This document shows positions 24,501 through 34,913 of a stretch of DNA of 64,000 bases, piece after piece. The stretch spans positions 1,240,001 through 1,304,000 of the forward strand of contig CP154437.1 in the NCBI GenBank assembly GCA_039516895.1, written 5' to 3'. The position numbers and the translations under genes were made by a program. The notes under the pieces were generated by a model, which saw only the letters and a program-made list of their open reading frames with translations, was not told the origin of the DNA and ran no database searches. This DNA comes from Campylobacter coli. Its GTDB lineage: Bacteria > Campylobacterota > Campylobacteria > Campylobacterales > Campylobacteraceae. The stretch's first letter is position 1; each line of letters opens with the position of its first letter.

Positions 24501-26450
24501 TTAATTATTTGAATTATTTGCTGCATTAATCATATTTGTAACAGTAGTGAGTTGTTGATTAAGCTTATTTAGAATACTTTCATATTGCAACCATTGATTT
24601 GCCATAGTTTCATACCTAGTATCTATCAGTTTTTGGGCTGATTCTTTTGATTCAGTAAGAGCTTTTGTATCATTGGTTAAACTTTCATCATATTTTGTTA
24701 AAGAACCATCAGTTCCTGTTATACCCTGCAAGGTTGTTTTAAGCTGTGCAAAAACACCTGCACCCTCAACAGCTTCAGCTGCTATAGAAACTTGGCTCAA
24801 GCCAAATTGCTTAAGAAAATTATTATCCCCTTTAATCGCAAAGTCAGCATTCCCATCTGTTTTAAAATTAAGCTTAAAACCTTTTTCTCCATTTTGATTA
24901 TAAGATTCAACCTTTACAGTTAAACCTTCAATCCCTTTACTATTGATATGGTCAGCTAATTTCTGAAGCATTTCTTGTTCTGTTGTGCCACTTAACTTAA
25001 AAGCTGTTCCATCGGCATTTTTAGACAAATCATAGGTTTCAAAATCACTTACAATTTGAAATTTGCCCGATTCGAAATCTATACCTTTACCATCATCTTC
25101 TGTTGTACTTAAATACTGACTGAGACTACCCTCTTTAATCAACTCTCCTGTATGATTTATATCTTTATATTGAGTAATGCCTGAAAAAAAGCTCTCGGCC
25201 ATAGCTGTATCTTCTTTTACCTTGCTTTCAAAGGCAGAAGAATCAAAATTTAAAGTTCCTGATTCTGTCATGCTTAAACCATAATCTTGCAAAGAAAGCA
25301 TAACCTTAGCGCTTACTTTATTACCATTAGCATCTTCTACTGTTCCATCCACTGATTGAGATTGAAAAAGTATCGAAACAATACTTGAACGTATAGAATT
25401 TACCTCAGTTACACCCTGTAAAGATCCTTTGGTTCCAGTTTCGCTGTTATAATCGGTTGCTGCGTTAAGATTTAAAACTAAATCATTATAAGCATCAACC
25501 ATTTCTTGCATAGCTTGAGTGATAGACTCGCTATCTTGCTGAATATCAAAATTAATTTCACCCGTTTTATTTAAAGTCAGAGTAATTCCTACACCAATAT
25601 CGGTAATAGTATTGCTCGATCTTGTCATCTTAATGCCATCCATGGTAAAATTAGCATTTTGAGCTTGTTGGATATGCAAAGGATTTTCAGCATTATCTAT
25701 AATGCCTACGCCTTTTTTACTTGTAGCAGGATCAAAATCTTTATCACTTAAAGCTGTTTCATCAAGATTCCATCCTAATCTTTTAAATACTTCTGTTGCA
25801 TTACTATCTACTTCATATTTTCCATTGCCATTTTTCGCACCTGGATAAAAACTTATAGCACTATCTTCGCCTGTTTCCTTGCTTGTCAAAGTTAAACGAT
25901 ATGGAGTGTCTTTTTCGCCTGTATTTACCATTTTAGCTACTATTTCTCCACCTGTAGCACTATTGATTTTATCTACTAAATCACTATAAGTTGTATTTTT
26001 ATCTATGGTTACGGTGTATTCTTTACCTTTAGAAAAAAAGGTTAAATTTGTAGCACTTGCTAAACTTGCATTGATAAACCCTGTATCATTTGCTAAGCCT
26101 TTGCTTTGATAAACATCTTTTTGTGCAAGTTGAGTGACATTGATATTCATACTTTGCAAGGCCACACCCGAAGTAGCTGTAAGACTTGCAGGAGGATTAT
26201 CTGTAATACTTGCCACAACCTTTCTCTTAGCAAAAGCAGTAGCATCTCCCAAAGAAGAAACCGCGCTTTGAAAAGTAGAAAGTTTAGTTTTAATCTCTGT
26301 TAAGTCTTTTTGTTTTGTTGTATTTTCTTCAATCTTTGTAGTATAAGGATTAACACGAGCTTGTTGCTCTGCTTCTTTTAATTTATCTATAGTTTCTTGT
26401 GTTAAAACCCCTGATCCAAATCCCAAACTTGATAAACTACCAAATGCCAT
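24501..26450 (-). CDS. fliD: Flagellar filament cap protein FliD
   Basis: 649 residues from MAFGSLSSLGFGSGVLT. I choose this ATG (26448-26450) over one 18 nt upstream because GGAG sits 7 nt before it and the upstream ATG lies inside flaG. The N- and C-terminal coiled segments (about 20-70 and 580-645) flank variable central domains. FliD caps the growing filament and folds incoming flagellin. The usual C. jejuni length is about 642. Co-transcribed with flaG and fliS. Confidence 0.95.
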   Translation of the reverse strand: MAFGSLSSLGFGSGVLTQETIDKLKEAEQQARVNPYTTKIEENTTKQKDLTEIKTKLSTFQSAVSSLGDATAFAKRKVVASITDNPPASLTATSGVALQSMNINVTQLAQKDVYQSKGLANDTGFINASLASATNLTFFSKGKEYTVTIDKNTTYSDLVDKINSATGGEIVAKMVNTGEKDTPYRLTLTSKETGEDSAISFYPGAKNGNGKYEVDSNATEVFKRLGWNLDETALSDKDFDPATSKKGVGIIDNAENPLHIQQAQNANFTMDGIKMTRSSNTITDIGVGITLTLNKTGEINFDIQQDSESITQAMQEMVDAYNDLVLNLNAATDYNSETGTKGSLQGVTEVNSIRSSIVSILFQSQSVDGTVEDANGNKVSAKVMLSLQDYGLSMTESGTLNFDSSAFESKVKEDTAMAESFFSGITQYKDINHTGELIKEGSLSQYLSTTEDDGKGIDFESGKFQIVSDFETYDLSKNADGTAFKLSGTTEQEMLQKLADHINSKGIEGLTVKVESYNQNGEKGFKLNFKTDGNADFAIKGDNNFLKQFGLSQVSIAAEAVEGAGVFAQLKTTLQGITGTDGSLTKYDESLTNDTKALTESKESAQKLIDTRYETMANQWLQYESILNKLNQQLTTVTNMINAANNSNN

Positions 26451-26451
26451 T

Positions 26452-26820
26452 TTAACTCTCCTTATCAAAAATCATACCGATTACATCTCTAAAATATTCA
26501 GCCAATCTCATAGCTTCTTCGCTAGGAATTTGACGAATTTCTCTTCCGGTACTTTTCTCTGTCACGCTTATATACATTGAATCAATTTTATCGCTATATC
26601 CAAATCTGACATTAGTATCTAGCGAATCCATTTGCTCATTTAATTTTCGCACAATATCTGTCAATTTATTGTTCAAATTTCCTTGCTGTTTATCATCGCC
26701 TCCTTGGCTTTGATTTCCTCCAGCTTGAATATCTGAATTAGTTTGATGCGCTCCACTTGCTCTTTGAGCTAAATTCGCAAAAGCTGCATCTAACTGCCCA
26801 TTTGCCTTTGATATTTCCAT
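26452..26820 (-). CDS. flaG: FlaG family flagellar protein
   Basis: 122 residues. A low-complexity Gln/Gly/Asn-rich N-terminal half (about 25-50) is followed by the conserved FlaG domain, LDTNVRFGYSDKIDSMYISV and GREIRQIPSEEAMRLAEYFRDVIGMIFD. FlaG limits filament length in Campylobacter. The gene is the first of the operon behind a sigma-28 box and ends 2 nt before the fliD start. Confidence 0.93.
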   Translation of the reverse strand: MEISKANGQLDAAFANLAQRASGAHQTNSDIQAGGNQSQGGDDKQQGNLNNKLTDIVRKLNEQMDSLDTNVRFGYSDKIDSMYISVTEKSTGREIRQIPSEEAMRLAEYFRDVIGMIFDKES

Positions 26821-26862
26821 TTTAAAATCCTTTTTAAAATTTAATATTGCTGTTTAAAGGCT

Positions 26863-26868
26863 ATATCG
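26863..26868 (-). promoter_or_regulatory. Sigma-28 (FliA) -10 element of flaG-fliD-fliS
   Basis: CGATAT on the minus strand, 43 nt before the flaG ATG, matches the Campylobacter FliA -10 consensus. The -35 region upstream is AT-rich and less clear. FliA control of flaG/fliD is known in C. jejuni. Confidence 0.6.
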
Positions 26869-26981
26869 ACAAAATTATAAATTTATGAATACTTTATAAA
26901 GAAAAATCTATTTTTCATTACAAAAAAATAACAAGCAAAAAGTGTGCCAAAAGTTATCAAAAAGCTGAATTTAAGATAGAA

Positions 26982-28787
26982 TTAGCCTAGAATTTCAAAT
27001 TTTGAAAAAAGTTCTGGGTTATTTTCCAAAATATTTCTTAAAATCAAATCCTCAATCACGCTTTTAGTACAATCAGTTTGTTTAGGCCAAACTCTTTCAT
27101 AACCCTCCACTAAGCCTTTAGCAGTAGCATCAATCCCTACTCTATCTGCTTTAATAAAAATATCTCTTTTAGCGTCTATATTGTTTACCACACGCCATAC
27201 AAGCATATAAGGATTTTCGAGTTTGTTATTGGTATCTAAAAATACTAAAATTCTAAAATGTTTTTTAAATTCCAAAAGTTTTTCAAAACTTTGCTCGATT
27301 TTTTCTTTTTTATCTAGCAAAATACAAACTATAGGACTTTTACTTTCTTTGTAAAATTGCTTTAGATCAACAAGCTCTATTTTGGTTTTAAAAAGCTCTA
27401 ATAATTTTTCATCTTCTAAAATTTCAAGCTCTTCTACTATGGTTTCTTCACAAGCATCAAGCCCTGCCTTTCCTCCAAAGCAAGAATTAGGCGAAGCATG
27501 GTCTAATTGATCACAAATTCCTTCAGAAATTAAAATTTTATTTGCATTAAAACGATTTAAAATATAAGGTATTAATGTATCATAATCATCTAAATTTGGG
27601 GCTTTCTTATCTACAAAAATAGCATGCTTAACAAAGCTCATTTGTCCCACTCCCCAAAAAGCATGCATAATCTGCTGTGCATGAGCAGGGTATTTTGCAT
27701 CAATTTTTGCCAAGATAAGATTATGAAAAACCCCATTTTCAGGCATTTTATAATCGATTAAATCAGGAACTGAAGTTTGCAAAAGGGGTAAAAATATTCT
27801 TTCAGTTCCAAGCCCCATAATCTTATCTTCTAAAGGAGGTTTTCCCACAACGGTTGCTTGATAAATAGCCTCTTTTTTGGTATAAATTTTTTCTACCTTC
27901 ATCACAGGAAAAAGCTCTGCAGGAGTATAAAAACCCGTATGATCGCCAAAAGGTCCTTCGATTTTAAATTCTTCTAAATCCACATAACCCTCGATCACTA
28001 TATCACTATCATAAGGCACAAAAATACCATTTTCACAAGGTGTCAGTTTGGCTGGAGTTTTTTTAATAAAACCATAAAGTAAAAGTTCAAAAATTCCTTT
28101 AGGCAAAGGAGCTTGAGAACACCAAATATAAAGAGGATCCCCACCTATGGCTATACTTACAGGCATTTTTTTAAAGCCAGCATTTTTATACTCGTGATAA
28201 AAATTTGCCCCATCTTTATGAATTTGCCAGTGCATTAAAAGCTCATTTTTATCGCTAACTTGCAAACGATACATACCAAGATTATTTTGAGTTTTATCCA
28301 AATTTTGTGTATAAACTTGCCCCATAGTAATAAATCTACCCGCATCTTCTTCCCAAGTCCTAAGTATAGGAAGTTCTTCAAGAGAATTTAAAAGCTCATA
28401 ATCATACAAAGCTTTATCTGCTTTTAATCTTTTGGGTGGGACATTTTTAAGACTTAATAAATTCATAAAAAAATCTATTTTTGCTTTAAAACTAGTAGGA
28501 ATATGAAGTTTGGTTAGCTTTGAAATTTCATCAGCTACCTCTTTATAATCTCGTCCAAAAGCCAAATTTAATGCTTTTTCATTACAAAAAGCATTCATCA
28601 AAACAGGAAATTTATATTGTTTATTGTTTCGTTTATCTACGGGATTTTTAAAAAGTAAAGCCTTACCATTTTCACCTTTTTTAGCTTCTATATAAGCTAA
28701 ATGGGCGATTTCAAGATCTACATCTACAGGTTCTTCATACACTTTTAGCAAATCATTGTCTTTTAGAATTTTAATAAAATCTTTCAT
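26982..28787 (-). CDS. ubiD: UbiD-family 3-octaprenyl-4-hydroxybenzoate-type decarboxylase
   Basis: 601 residues, normal for UbiD. These prenylated-FMN decarboxylases bind the cofactor through motifs such as MYRLQVSDKNELLMHWQIHKDGANFY, and contain the acidic PFGDHTGFYTP loop with Glu/Asp residues. In Campylobacter, which makes menaquinone by the futalosine route, the substrate is probably a menaquinone precursor rather than ubiquinone's. It overlaps hemC by 4 nt. Family assignment is firm; substrate is inference. Confidence 0.9.
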   Translation of the reverse strand: MKDFIKILKDNDLLKVYEEPVDVDLEIAHLAYIEAKKGENGKALLFKNPVDKRNNKQYKFPVLMNAFCNEKALNLAFGRDYKEVADEISKLTKLHIPTSFKAKIDFFMNLLSLKNVPPKRLKADKALYDYELLNSLEELPILRTWEEDAGRFITMGQVYTQNLDKTQNNLGMYRLQVSDKNELLMHWQIHKDGANFYHEYKNAGFKKMPVSIAIGGDPLYIWCSQAPLPKGIFELLLYGFIKKTPAKLTPCENGIFVPYDSDIVIEGYVDLEEFKIEGPFGDHTGFYTPAELFPVMKVEKIYTKKEAIYQATVVGKPPLEDKIMGLGTERIFLPLLQTSVPDLIDYKMPENGVFHNLILAKIDAKYPAHAQQIMHAFWGVGQMSFVKHAIFVDKKAPNLDDYDTLIPYILNRFNANKILISEGICDQLDHASPNSCFGGKAGLDACEETIVEELEILEDEKLLELFKTKIELVDLKQFYKESKSPIVCILLDKKEKIEQSFEKLLEFKKHFRILVFLDTNNKLENPYMLVWRVVNNIDAKRDIFIKADRVGIDATAKGLVEGYERVWPKQTDCTKSVIEDLILRNILENNPELFSKFEILG

Positions 28788-29710
28788 ATCATACTTTCAG
28801 CTTTTTTCAGAATTTCTTTAGCTCCCTTGGCGATAAATTCCTTTGCTAAACTCTCACCAAAACCTTTAAATTCGCTTTTTTTAATCATTCTTTTTTCTTT
28901 TAAAATTTCACTACCATCAGGCAAACCAAGTATGGCACGCACACAAATCTCATCATTTAGAAGTTCTGCATTAATACCAATAGGCACTTGACATCCTCCT
29001 TCTAAAGTAGCGATAAATTCTCTTTCTATGGTAGTTTCTATCAAAGCATTGTCATCATTTAAACACTTTAAAAATTCTAAAATTTTTTCATCATCTATGC
29101 TCTCTATACCCAAAGCCCCTTGAGATGCTGCTGGGATTAGCTCATCTTTGCTAAATGCATAAACAAAATTCACTTGTTTACCTAAATCCAAACGCTTAAT
29201 ACCTGCCATAGCTAAGATAATCGCATCAAAATCCCCATTTTTTAATTTTTCTATACGAGAATTCACATTGCCACGCAAGGAAATAATTTCTAAATCAGGT
29301 CTTAATAATAAAAGTTGCATTTTGCGTCTAAGGCTTGTAGTGCCAATCCTTGCACCTTTTGGCAAAGAAAGAAAATCTTTATAATTTTGACTCAACATCG
29401 CATCATTGCTTTGTTCTCTTTTGCTGATCGCAGCCAAAACCAAACCTTGAGGAAAAAAACTTGGTACATCTTTTAAGCTATGCACAGCCAAATGTGCTTC
29501 ATTTCTTAGCATACTTTCTTCTAGCTCCTTGGTAAAAAGCCCTTTACCCCCTATTTTTGCCAAGGGACTATCTAAGATCACATCTCCTTTAGTTTTAAAA
29601 CCTTCTAAACGAACTGCTATGCCATGAGTTTTGCTTAAAAAATTTGCTATAAATTCACTTTGCCAAAGAGCTAATTGGCTTTTTCTTGTAGCTATGACAA
29701 GTTCTTTCAT
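28784..29710 (-). CDS. hemC: Porphobilinogen deaminase
   Basis: 308 residues starting [17 protein letters not shown], the typical HemC N-terminus. The dipyrromethane cofactor Cys lies in EGGCQVPIG near residue 240. GIGT-type Arg loops are seen as GARIGTTSLRRK. It joins four porphobilinogens into hydroxymethylbilane for heme. Overlaps of 4 nt with both neighbours show coupling with ubiD and the fxsA-like gene. Confidence 0.96.
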   Translation of the reverse strand: MKELVIATRKSQLALWQSEFIANFLSKTHGIAVRLEGFKTKGDVILDSPLAKIGGKGLFTKELEESMLRNEAHLAVHSLKDVPSFFPQGLVLAAISKREQSNDAMLSQNYKDFLSLPKGARIGTTSLRRKMQLLLLRPDLEIISLRGNVNSRIEKLKNGDFDAIILAMAGIKRLDLGKQVNFVYAFSKDELIPAASQGALGIESIDDEKILEFLKCLNDDNALIETTIEREFIATLEGGCQVPIGINAELLNDEICVRAILGLPDGSEILKEKRMIKKSEFKGFGESLAKEFIAKGAKEILKKAESMI

Positions 29711-30093
29711 TTTTTCTCCTCTATGATTTCAACATCGATAATTTCTTCATCAGAAGTATTATTTTGCCTATAGTTTCTTTTGTATCTAGGTTTGGCAAAG
29801 TTAAAAATCAAGCCAAAACATAAAACAAAAAATCCAAAAATGCTCGTTACTATTCCTGGAAAGATAAACAAAAAAGCCGCCATTATAAAAGCAAACTGGG
29901 TAAGCATATTTTTAAAATCACTTATACGAAACTCAAGCATATTTTTCCAAAAAATTCCAAGCAAAATTACTCCAAAAATCATACTAGCCAAAATAAAAAT
30001 TAAAAAATTTCCCAAACCAAAAAATACGATAAATAAAATACTTGCAACAAGTTCTAATAAAAAAAGCGGACTAAGGCTGAGCTTGTAATTCAT
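29707..30093 (-). CDS. FxsA-family membrane protein
   Basis: 128 residues with four hydrophobic helices within about 1-100, then a basic and finally acidic tail ([11 protein letters not shown] ... DVEIIEEKK). The repeated [19 protein letters not shown] segment is typical of FxsA (suppressor of F exclusion). Function in Campylobacter is unknown. It overlaps hemC and proS by 4 nt each. Confidence 0.75.
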   Translation of the reverse strand: MNYKLSLSPLFLLELVASILFIVFFGLGNFLIFILASMIFGVILLGIFWKNMLEFRISDFKNMLTQFAFIMAAFLFIFPGIVTSIFGFFVLCFGLIFNFAKPRYKRNYRQNNTSDEEIIDVEIIEEKK

Positions 30094-31799
30094 TCTACAC
30101 TCTTTTTAATAAAATCAAAAGCTTCTTTACTTGATAGAATTTTTTTCTCTAGTGTTTTTCTATCTATAAATTCTAGCTCATCCTTTTCTAAACCCTTACC
30201 CACAACCAAAGCATAAGGAAAGCCCATAAGCTCAAAATCATTCATCTTGACCCCAAAACGCTCATTTCTATCATCAAGTAAAACCTCAATGCCCACATTG
30301 CTTAAATCCTCATAAAGCTTGGTAGCAAATTCTAAAGACTTCTCGTCTTTGATGTTTGAAACTATAATTTCAAGTGTAAAAGGAGCTAAGGTTTTATTCC
30401 AAATACAACCCTTCTCATCATGATTTGCCTCAATCGCTACTGCAAGCAAGCGCGAAACTCCTATACCGTAGCATCCCATGTAAAAAGGCTTGCTTTTGCC
30501 ATTTTCATCTAAGAAATTTGCATTCATAGCCTTAGAATATTTTTGCCCTAGTTTAAAAATATGCCCTACTTCTATACCCTTGCTTAATCTTAATTTTCCA
30601 CCACATTTAGCACAACAATCATTTTCTTTAACTTCTACCAAATCCTTAAAACGATCCTTGTTTAAATTAACCACATCAATGCCTATCAAATGATAATCTT
30701 TTTCATTTGCTCCCATTATCATTTGTTTTTCGCCCTCAAGCTCTTTATCTAAATAAAAATCAACATTTTTCAAACCCACAAAGCCTATAAAACCTGCAAC
30801 CAATCCCGCTTTTTCTAATTCTTCTTCGCTTGCATCTACAAGCTCAAGAGCACTGCAAGCGTTTTGTGCTTTAGTTTCTTGCAAATCATCACAACCGCGT
30901 ATAAAAAATACAACTAATTTATTTTCATTTTCGTAAATAGCTTTTTTTACTACAGCTTTAATGGTATAAAAAGCATTGATTTTGAAAAATTGTGCTAAAG
31001 CTTCTATGGTTTTAACATCTGGAGTGTGAAATTTACTTGCATAATTTGCCTCAGGACGCTCTTCATCGCAAGTTTTATTGGCTCTAATTGCAGCTTCAAC
31101 ATTTGCAGCATAATCACAATTTTCACAAATTAAAATATCGTCCTCGCCATTTTTTGCCAAAACCATAAATTCTTTAGAACCACTTCCACCAATCGCTCCA
31201 CTATCGGCATCAACAGCTCTAAATTCTAAGCCCATTCTTTGTAAGATTTGAGAATAAGTCTTATACATCAAATCAAATTCACGCGTTAAATCTTCTTCAT
31301 TTGCATGAAAACTATAGCCATCTTTCATTAAAAATTCACGACATCTTAAAAGCCCAAATCTTGGTCTTGCTTCATCGCGAAATTTTAGCCCTATTTGATA
31401 CAAATGCAAGGGAAGTTGTTTATAAGATGTGATTTTATTTTTTACCAAAGAAAGCATAGCCTCTTCATGCGTTGGACCTAGAACAAAATCATTTTCTTTT
31501 CTATCTTTAAAACGCAAAAGCTCTTTACCAAAAACATTATAACGCCCACTTTCTTGCCATAAAGTTGCTGGAGTCACAAAGCTCAAGCTTACTTCCTGTG
31601 CCCCTGCTTTATCCATTTCTTCTTTAACAATGGTGCGAATTTTATCCAATACTTTTTTTCCCAAAGGTAAAAAATTATAAAGCCCGCTACCGATTTGCTC
31701 AACAAAACCAGCACGTGTTAAAAAAATATGACTCGGTAAAGTCGCATCTTTTGGAGCCTCTTTAAGACTTGGTGCATATAATTTGCTAAATTTCATCAT
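30090..31799 (-). CDS. proS: Prolyl-tRNA synthetase (bacterial type)
   Basis: 569 residues from [17 protein letters not shown] prefer this start (31797-31799) to the ATG 21 nt upstream because TGGAG lies 5-9 nt before it and the length equals the C. jejuni enzyme as I recall it. Class II motifs are visible: [53 protein letters not shown]. The inserted editing (INS) domain spans about 230-390. It overlaps the hemA end by 14 nt. Confidence 0.96.
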   Translation of the reverse strand: MMKFSKLYAPSLKEAPKDATLPSHIFLTRAGFVEQIGSGLYNFLPLGKKVLDKIRTIVKEEMDKAGAQEVSLSFVTPATLWQESGRYNVFGKELLRFKDRKENDFVLGPTHEEAMLSLVKNKITSYKQLPLHLYQIGLKFRDEARPRFGLLRCREFLMKDGYSFHANEEDLTREFDLMYKTYSQILQRMGLEFRAVDADSGAIGGSGSKEFMVLAKNGEDDILICENCDYAANVEAAIRANKTCDEERPEANYASKFHTPDVKTIEALAQFFKINAFYTIKAVVKKAIYENENKLVVFFIRGCDDLQETKAQNACSALELVDASEEELEKAGLVAGFIGFVGLKNVDFYLDKELEGEKQMIMGANEKDYHLIGIDVVNLNKDRFKDLVEVKENDCCAKCGGKLRLSKGIEVGHIFKLGQKYSKAMNANFLDENGKSKPFYMGCYGIGVSRLLAVAIEANHDEKGCIWNKTLAPFTLEIIVSNIKDEKSLEFATKLYEDLSNVGIEVLLDDRNERFGVKMNDFELMGFPYALVVGKGLEKDELEFIDRKTLEKKILSSKEAFDFIKKSVE

Positions 31800-33081
31800 T
31801 ATTCTCCATATTAAATTCACATGCGTATTGATTTAAACCTTCAAGATTGTTTTCTAAAGCAAAAATATAACGCATAGCATTAATCACTGTATCACTTTGC
31901 ATTTTCCCTTGTAGATGCTTTAAATTTATAGTTGGAGTATGCAAAAAAGCCTTAAATACTTGATGGATTAATTTTCTTGCCTCTTCTTCATCAGAATGTT
32001 TTAAATATCCTTTATCTAAAGCGATTTGAAGCTGTTTGTTAGCACATTCTTTTGCTTGCAAGCGAATCGCTTTGATAATAGGAGTTAAAGCTAAATCATT
32101 TAAATATCTAAAAAATTCTGCCGTCTCACGCCCGATGATACCATACGCCATACGCGCTTCTTGTTCTCTTAAAGCCAAATTTTTTCGCACGACAACTTCA
32201 AGATCATCAACTGCAAAAACGGATACTTTTTCATTTTCACTGACATCAATATCTCGCGGTACAGCAATATCAAAAAAATATCTCTTATGAGAAACCTCAT
32301 CGATTAAAGAATTTGTAATAATAGCACTTGAAGCATTGGTAGCTGAGAAAAAAAGCTCGTATTCATCAAGATATTTTTTTAAATTATTTAAACTATCGCA
32401 CTCACTTAAAACACCTAATCTCTCACAAAGAATACGGGCTTTTTCTATATCTCGGTTTAATATTATAACCCTAGCTCCAGCAGCGATTAAATGCTTGGCT
32501 GCAAGCTCTCCCATCTCACCTGCACCTATAACGATAGCACTTTTTCCCTCTAAAGGCAAAAGTTCTTTAGCTTTGGCTACTGCCACGCTAGCAACAGAAA
32601 TAGGATTTTTTGAAATTTGAGTTTCATTGCGAACCTTAGCTGCACATTTAAATGCACTGTGAATTGCTCTTGAAAGATGTACTGCACAAAAATTATTTTT
32701 TAAAGCAAAAGCAAAAGCATCTTTTAATTGTCCTGCAATTTGTGTTTCTCCAACAACCAAGCTATCAAGCGAACTTGCAACTGAAAAAAGATGATGAATA
32801 GCTCCGCTATCTTCGAAAATATCGGCTTTTTGAACCAAGCTTTCTTTGTCTACATTGCACAATAAAGCTAAGGATTTGATGATATATTCTGCACAAGCTT
32901 CTTTTACGTAAGCTACTATTTCTACACGATTGCAAGTGCTTATAACCAAGCATTCTTCAATATTTTCATGAATGCTTAGCAATCTCAAAAATTCATTTTT
33001 TTTCGCCTCATCAGAAAAACTCAATCTCTCTCTTAAAGAGATATCTGTATTTTTATGAGTAAAAGATATACAATAATACAT
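31786..33081 (-). CDS. hemA: Glutamyl-tRNA reductase
   Basis: 431 residues. The catalytic Cys lies in [14 protein letters not shown] near residue 50, the [12 protein letters not shown] motif is near 108, and the NADPH loop is [15 protein letters not shown] near 185. The enzyme makes glutamate-1-semialdehyde, the first committed heme precursor. It sits between the polyprenyl synthase (1 nt overlap) and proS, in one heme/quinone/translation operon with hemC. Confidence 0.96.
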   Translation of the reverse strand: MYYCISFTHKNTDISLRERLSFSDEAKKNEFLRLLSIHENIEECLVISTCNRVEIVAYVKEACAEYIIKSLALLCNVDKESLVQKADIFEDSGAIHHLFSVASSLDSLVVGETQIAGQLKDAFAFALKNNFCAVHLSRAIHSAFKCAAKVRNETQISKNPISVASVAVAKAKELLPLEGKSAIVIGAGEMGELAAKHLIAAGARVIILNRDIEKARILCERLGVLSECDSLNNLKKYLDEYELFFSATNASSAIITNSLIDEVSHKRYFFDIAVPRDIDVSENEKVSVFAVDDLEVVVRKNLALREQEARMAYGIIGRETAEFFRYLNDLALTPIIKAIRLQAKECANKQLQIALDKGYLKHSDEEEARKLIHQVFKAFLHTPTINLKHLQGKMQSDTVINAMRYIFALENNLEGLNQYACEFNMENNDEI

Positions 33082-33974
33082 TAAAAATCCCTATCTATCA
33101 TAGCTTGAATTATACCTTGGAGTTTTTCATTAGAAAAATCTTTTATGGCTAATGCTGCTTGCTGGGCATATTCTTTAGCTTCCGATATAGCTTTATTTAA
33201 AGCTTTTGTTTCTTCAAATTTTATTTGCATCCATGTTTTTTCATCATTGTTTAAATCTTTTTGAAACAAATTCTTTAATTGGGTCCTATCCTCATCATTT
33301 AAATTTTCACAAAGATAAATATAAGGCAAAGTGGTTTTACCCTCTTTAAAATCATTCATAGCAGGTTTACCAAGGGTTTTTTCATCACCCTTGATATCTA
33401 AAATATCATCAATCATTTGAAATGCAAGGCCTAAATTTTTGCCATATTCCCCAAAAGCTTTTTCATCTAAATTTGCCAAAATAGCCCCGCACCTTGCACT
33501 TGCTTCGATTAAAACTGCGGTTTTATTATAAATCATCTTTAGATATTTATCTTTATCTGCATTAAAACTTTTGCTAAGCTCAACATCCATAAGCTCGCCC
33601 ACAGCAAGCTTAACAACCGCATCTGAAATAATACTTGCAAAACAAGCATCTAGTTGGCTCAATTCATAAAAAGCTTTTGAATATAAAATATCTCCAAGCA
33701 TAAGGGCGTTTTTTGTACCAAATTCAGCATTAACAGACTTTGCACCGCGTCTTAATTTGCTTTCATCTATGATATCATCATGCAACAAACTTGCTAAATG
33801 TATGAGTTCTATTGCGGCACAAATTTTATAAGAATTTGCATTTTCTCCTGCAATTGCTAAAAGTAACTTTGAACGCAATTTTTTGCCTGATTTGGTATTA
33901 GCAAGCATAGTTAAAACAGGCTCATAATCAAGCTCTTGCAAATATTGTTTTATCAAATCATCTATTGGTTGCAC
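33081..33974 (-). CDS. ispB: Polyprenyl diphosphate synthase (octaprenyl-type)
   Basis: 297 residues. First Asp-rich motif is LLHDDIIDESKLRRG (about 67-81), the second is QMIDDILDIKGDEKTLGKP, both needed for Mg-diphosphate binding. It extends isoprenoid chains for the menaquinone side chain, which fits ubiD and heme genes downstream. The chain length is not readable from sequence; the symbol follows C. jejuni usage (Cj0541). Confidence 0.88.
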   Translation of the reverse strand: MQPIDDLIKQYLQELDYEPVLTMLANTKSGKKLRSKLLLAIAGENANSYKICAAIELIHLASLLHDDIIDESKLRRGAKSVNAEFGTKNALMLGDILYSKAFYELSQLDACFASIISDAVVKLAVGELMDVELSKSFNADKDKYLKMIYNKTAVLIEASARCGAILANLDEKAFGEYGKNLGLAFQMIDDILDIKGDEKTLGKPAMNDFKEGKTTLPYIYLCENLNDEDRTQLKNLFQKDLNNDEKTWMQIKFEETKALNKAISEAKEYAQQAALAIKDFSNEKLQGIIQAMIDRDF

Positions 33975-33990
33975 CCTATATCCTTCAAAT

Positions 33991-34521
33991 TTAGTTTGTG
34001 GTATTTTCTCGTTGTATTAATGGTTTTACTTGAGGCTCATTAAAATCTATCATAGGCACTACTTGATTATTTTGAGGTGGATTTGTTAATTGCATTTTTC
34101 TTGGATCAAGAAATTTCACTTCAAGTCTAGAATCCTTATCTTCTATATACACAGTAAAAATTGCCTCGCCTTTTTTGTATTCGCTAAATTCTAAAATAAG
34201 TCTTGCTCTATCAATATGTGGATTTTTATAATCAGGAATTAAAGTTTGAGTTACCCAGTCCAAATTTCTTCTTAAACTCATCACAAATTGACGCGGATAT
34301 TTGCGAAATTTAGAATGAACGACTATATTGGTATTATCAAACAAAGTCCAATAAAAATCGAAATTTTGAACCCCATTATCATAACCAAGCTCTTTAATCT
34401 CCACGCTAGCTCTCTCATCTTTTTTAAGTGTAAATTTATATGTATAATCAAAAACAGGAGCAGCATTTAAAACAATACAATTTGCCATCAAAGCAAAAAA
34501 AACCAAAAGCCTAATGCTCAT
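33991..34521 (-). CDS. Periplasmic protein of unknown function
   Basis: 176 residues. A signal peptide (about 1-20, ending CIVLNAAPVF) is followed by a beta-rich domain with WTLFDNTNIVVHSKFRKYPRQFVMSLRRNLDWV. No family recognised; it corresponds to C. jejuni Cj0540, an exported protein. It touches the DUF2018-like gene upstream (1 nt overlap) and precedes ispB by 16 nt, so it is probably in the same operon. Confidence 0.8.
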   Translation of the reverse strand: MSIRLLVFFALMANCIVLNAAPVFDYTYKFTLKKDERASVEIKELGYDNGVQNFDFYWTLFDNTNIVVHSKFRKYPRQFVMSLRRNLDWVTQTLIPDYKNPHIDRARLILEFSEYKKGEAIFTVYIEDKDSRLEVKFLDPRKMQLTNPPQNNQVVPMIDFNEPQVKPLIQRENTTN

Positions 34522-34784
34522 TAGCCCTCATGTCCTAAAATTTTAGCACCTAATTCTATAAAAAGGTCATTTTGCCTTTCTTGAATAAAATCTCCATTTT
34601 CAAGTATAAAGCTTTTCACATCCATTTCATTGAAACCTTGTTTTTCTAAAAGCTCGATCATAGCAATATGATCAGCAAAAAAGTTTTCAAATACTTTTTC
34701 TAAGGCTCCTAAATTTCCATTTTGTATAATTTCTATAAATTTTTCCTTAGGAGTTTTATTAAACATTTCGTCAAAAATATCCAT
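34521..34784 (-). CDS. DUF2018-like small helical protein
   Basis: 87 residues, all helical, ending in NDLFIELGAKILGHEG. Length and helical pattern resemble the DUF2018 family of Campylobacter and Helicobacter, whose H. pylori member HP0242 is a knotted dimer. No function is known. It appears to be the first gene of the operon running down to ubiD; about 130 nt upstream are gene-free and AT-rich, likely holding its promoter. Confidence 0.72.
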   Translation of the reverse strand: MDIFDEMFNKTPKEKFIEIIQNGNLGALEKVFENFFADHIAMIELLEKQGFNEMDVKSFILENGDFIQERQNDLFIELGAKILGHEG

Positions 34785-34883
34785 TGAATTTCCTTAATAA
34801 ATATGTTTTTGATTATAAAATTTTAATCGTTAAAAGTAGCTAAATTAAAAAATGAAAAAGTTTAAAAATTTATTTTAAGAAGC

Positions 34884-34913
34884 AATAAATTTGGGAATAA
34901 ACCCAAATTTATT
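34884..34913 (-). terminator. Terminator of the TCA operon
   Basis: AATAAATTTGGG (34884-34895) and CCCAAATTTATT (34902-34913) form a perfect 12 bp stem with a 6 nt loop directly at the oorC stop codon. A T-rich tract follows on the minus strand. Confidence 0.75.

Noticed and set aside
30490-30693. Short plus-strand frames inside proS, hemA, ubiD, clpB and similar genes
   Set aside because: They are antisense shadows of well-supported genes and show low-complexity hydrophobic/serine content.
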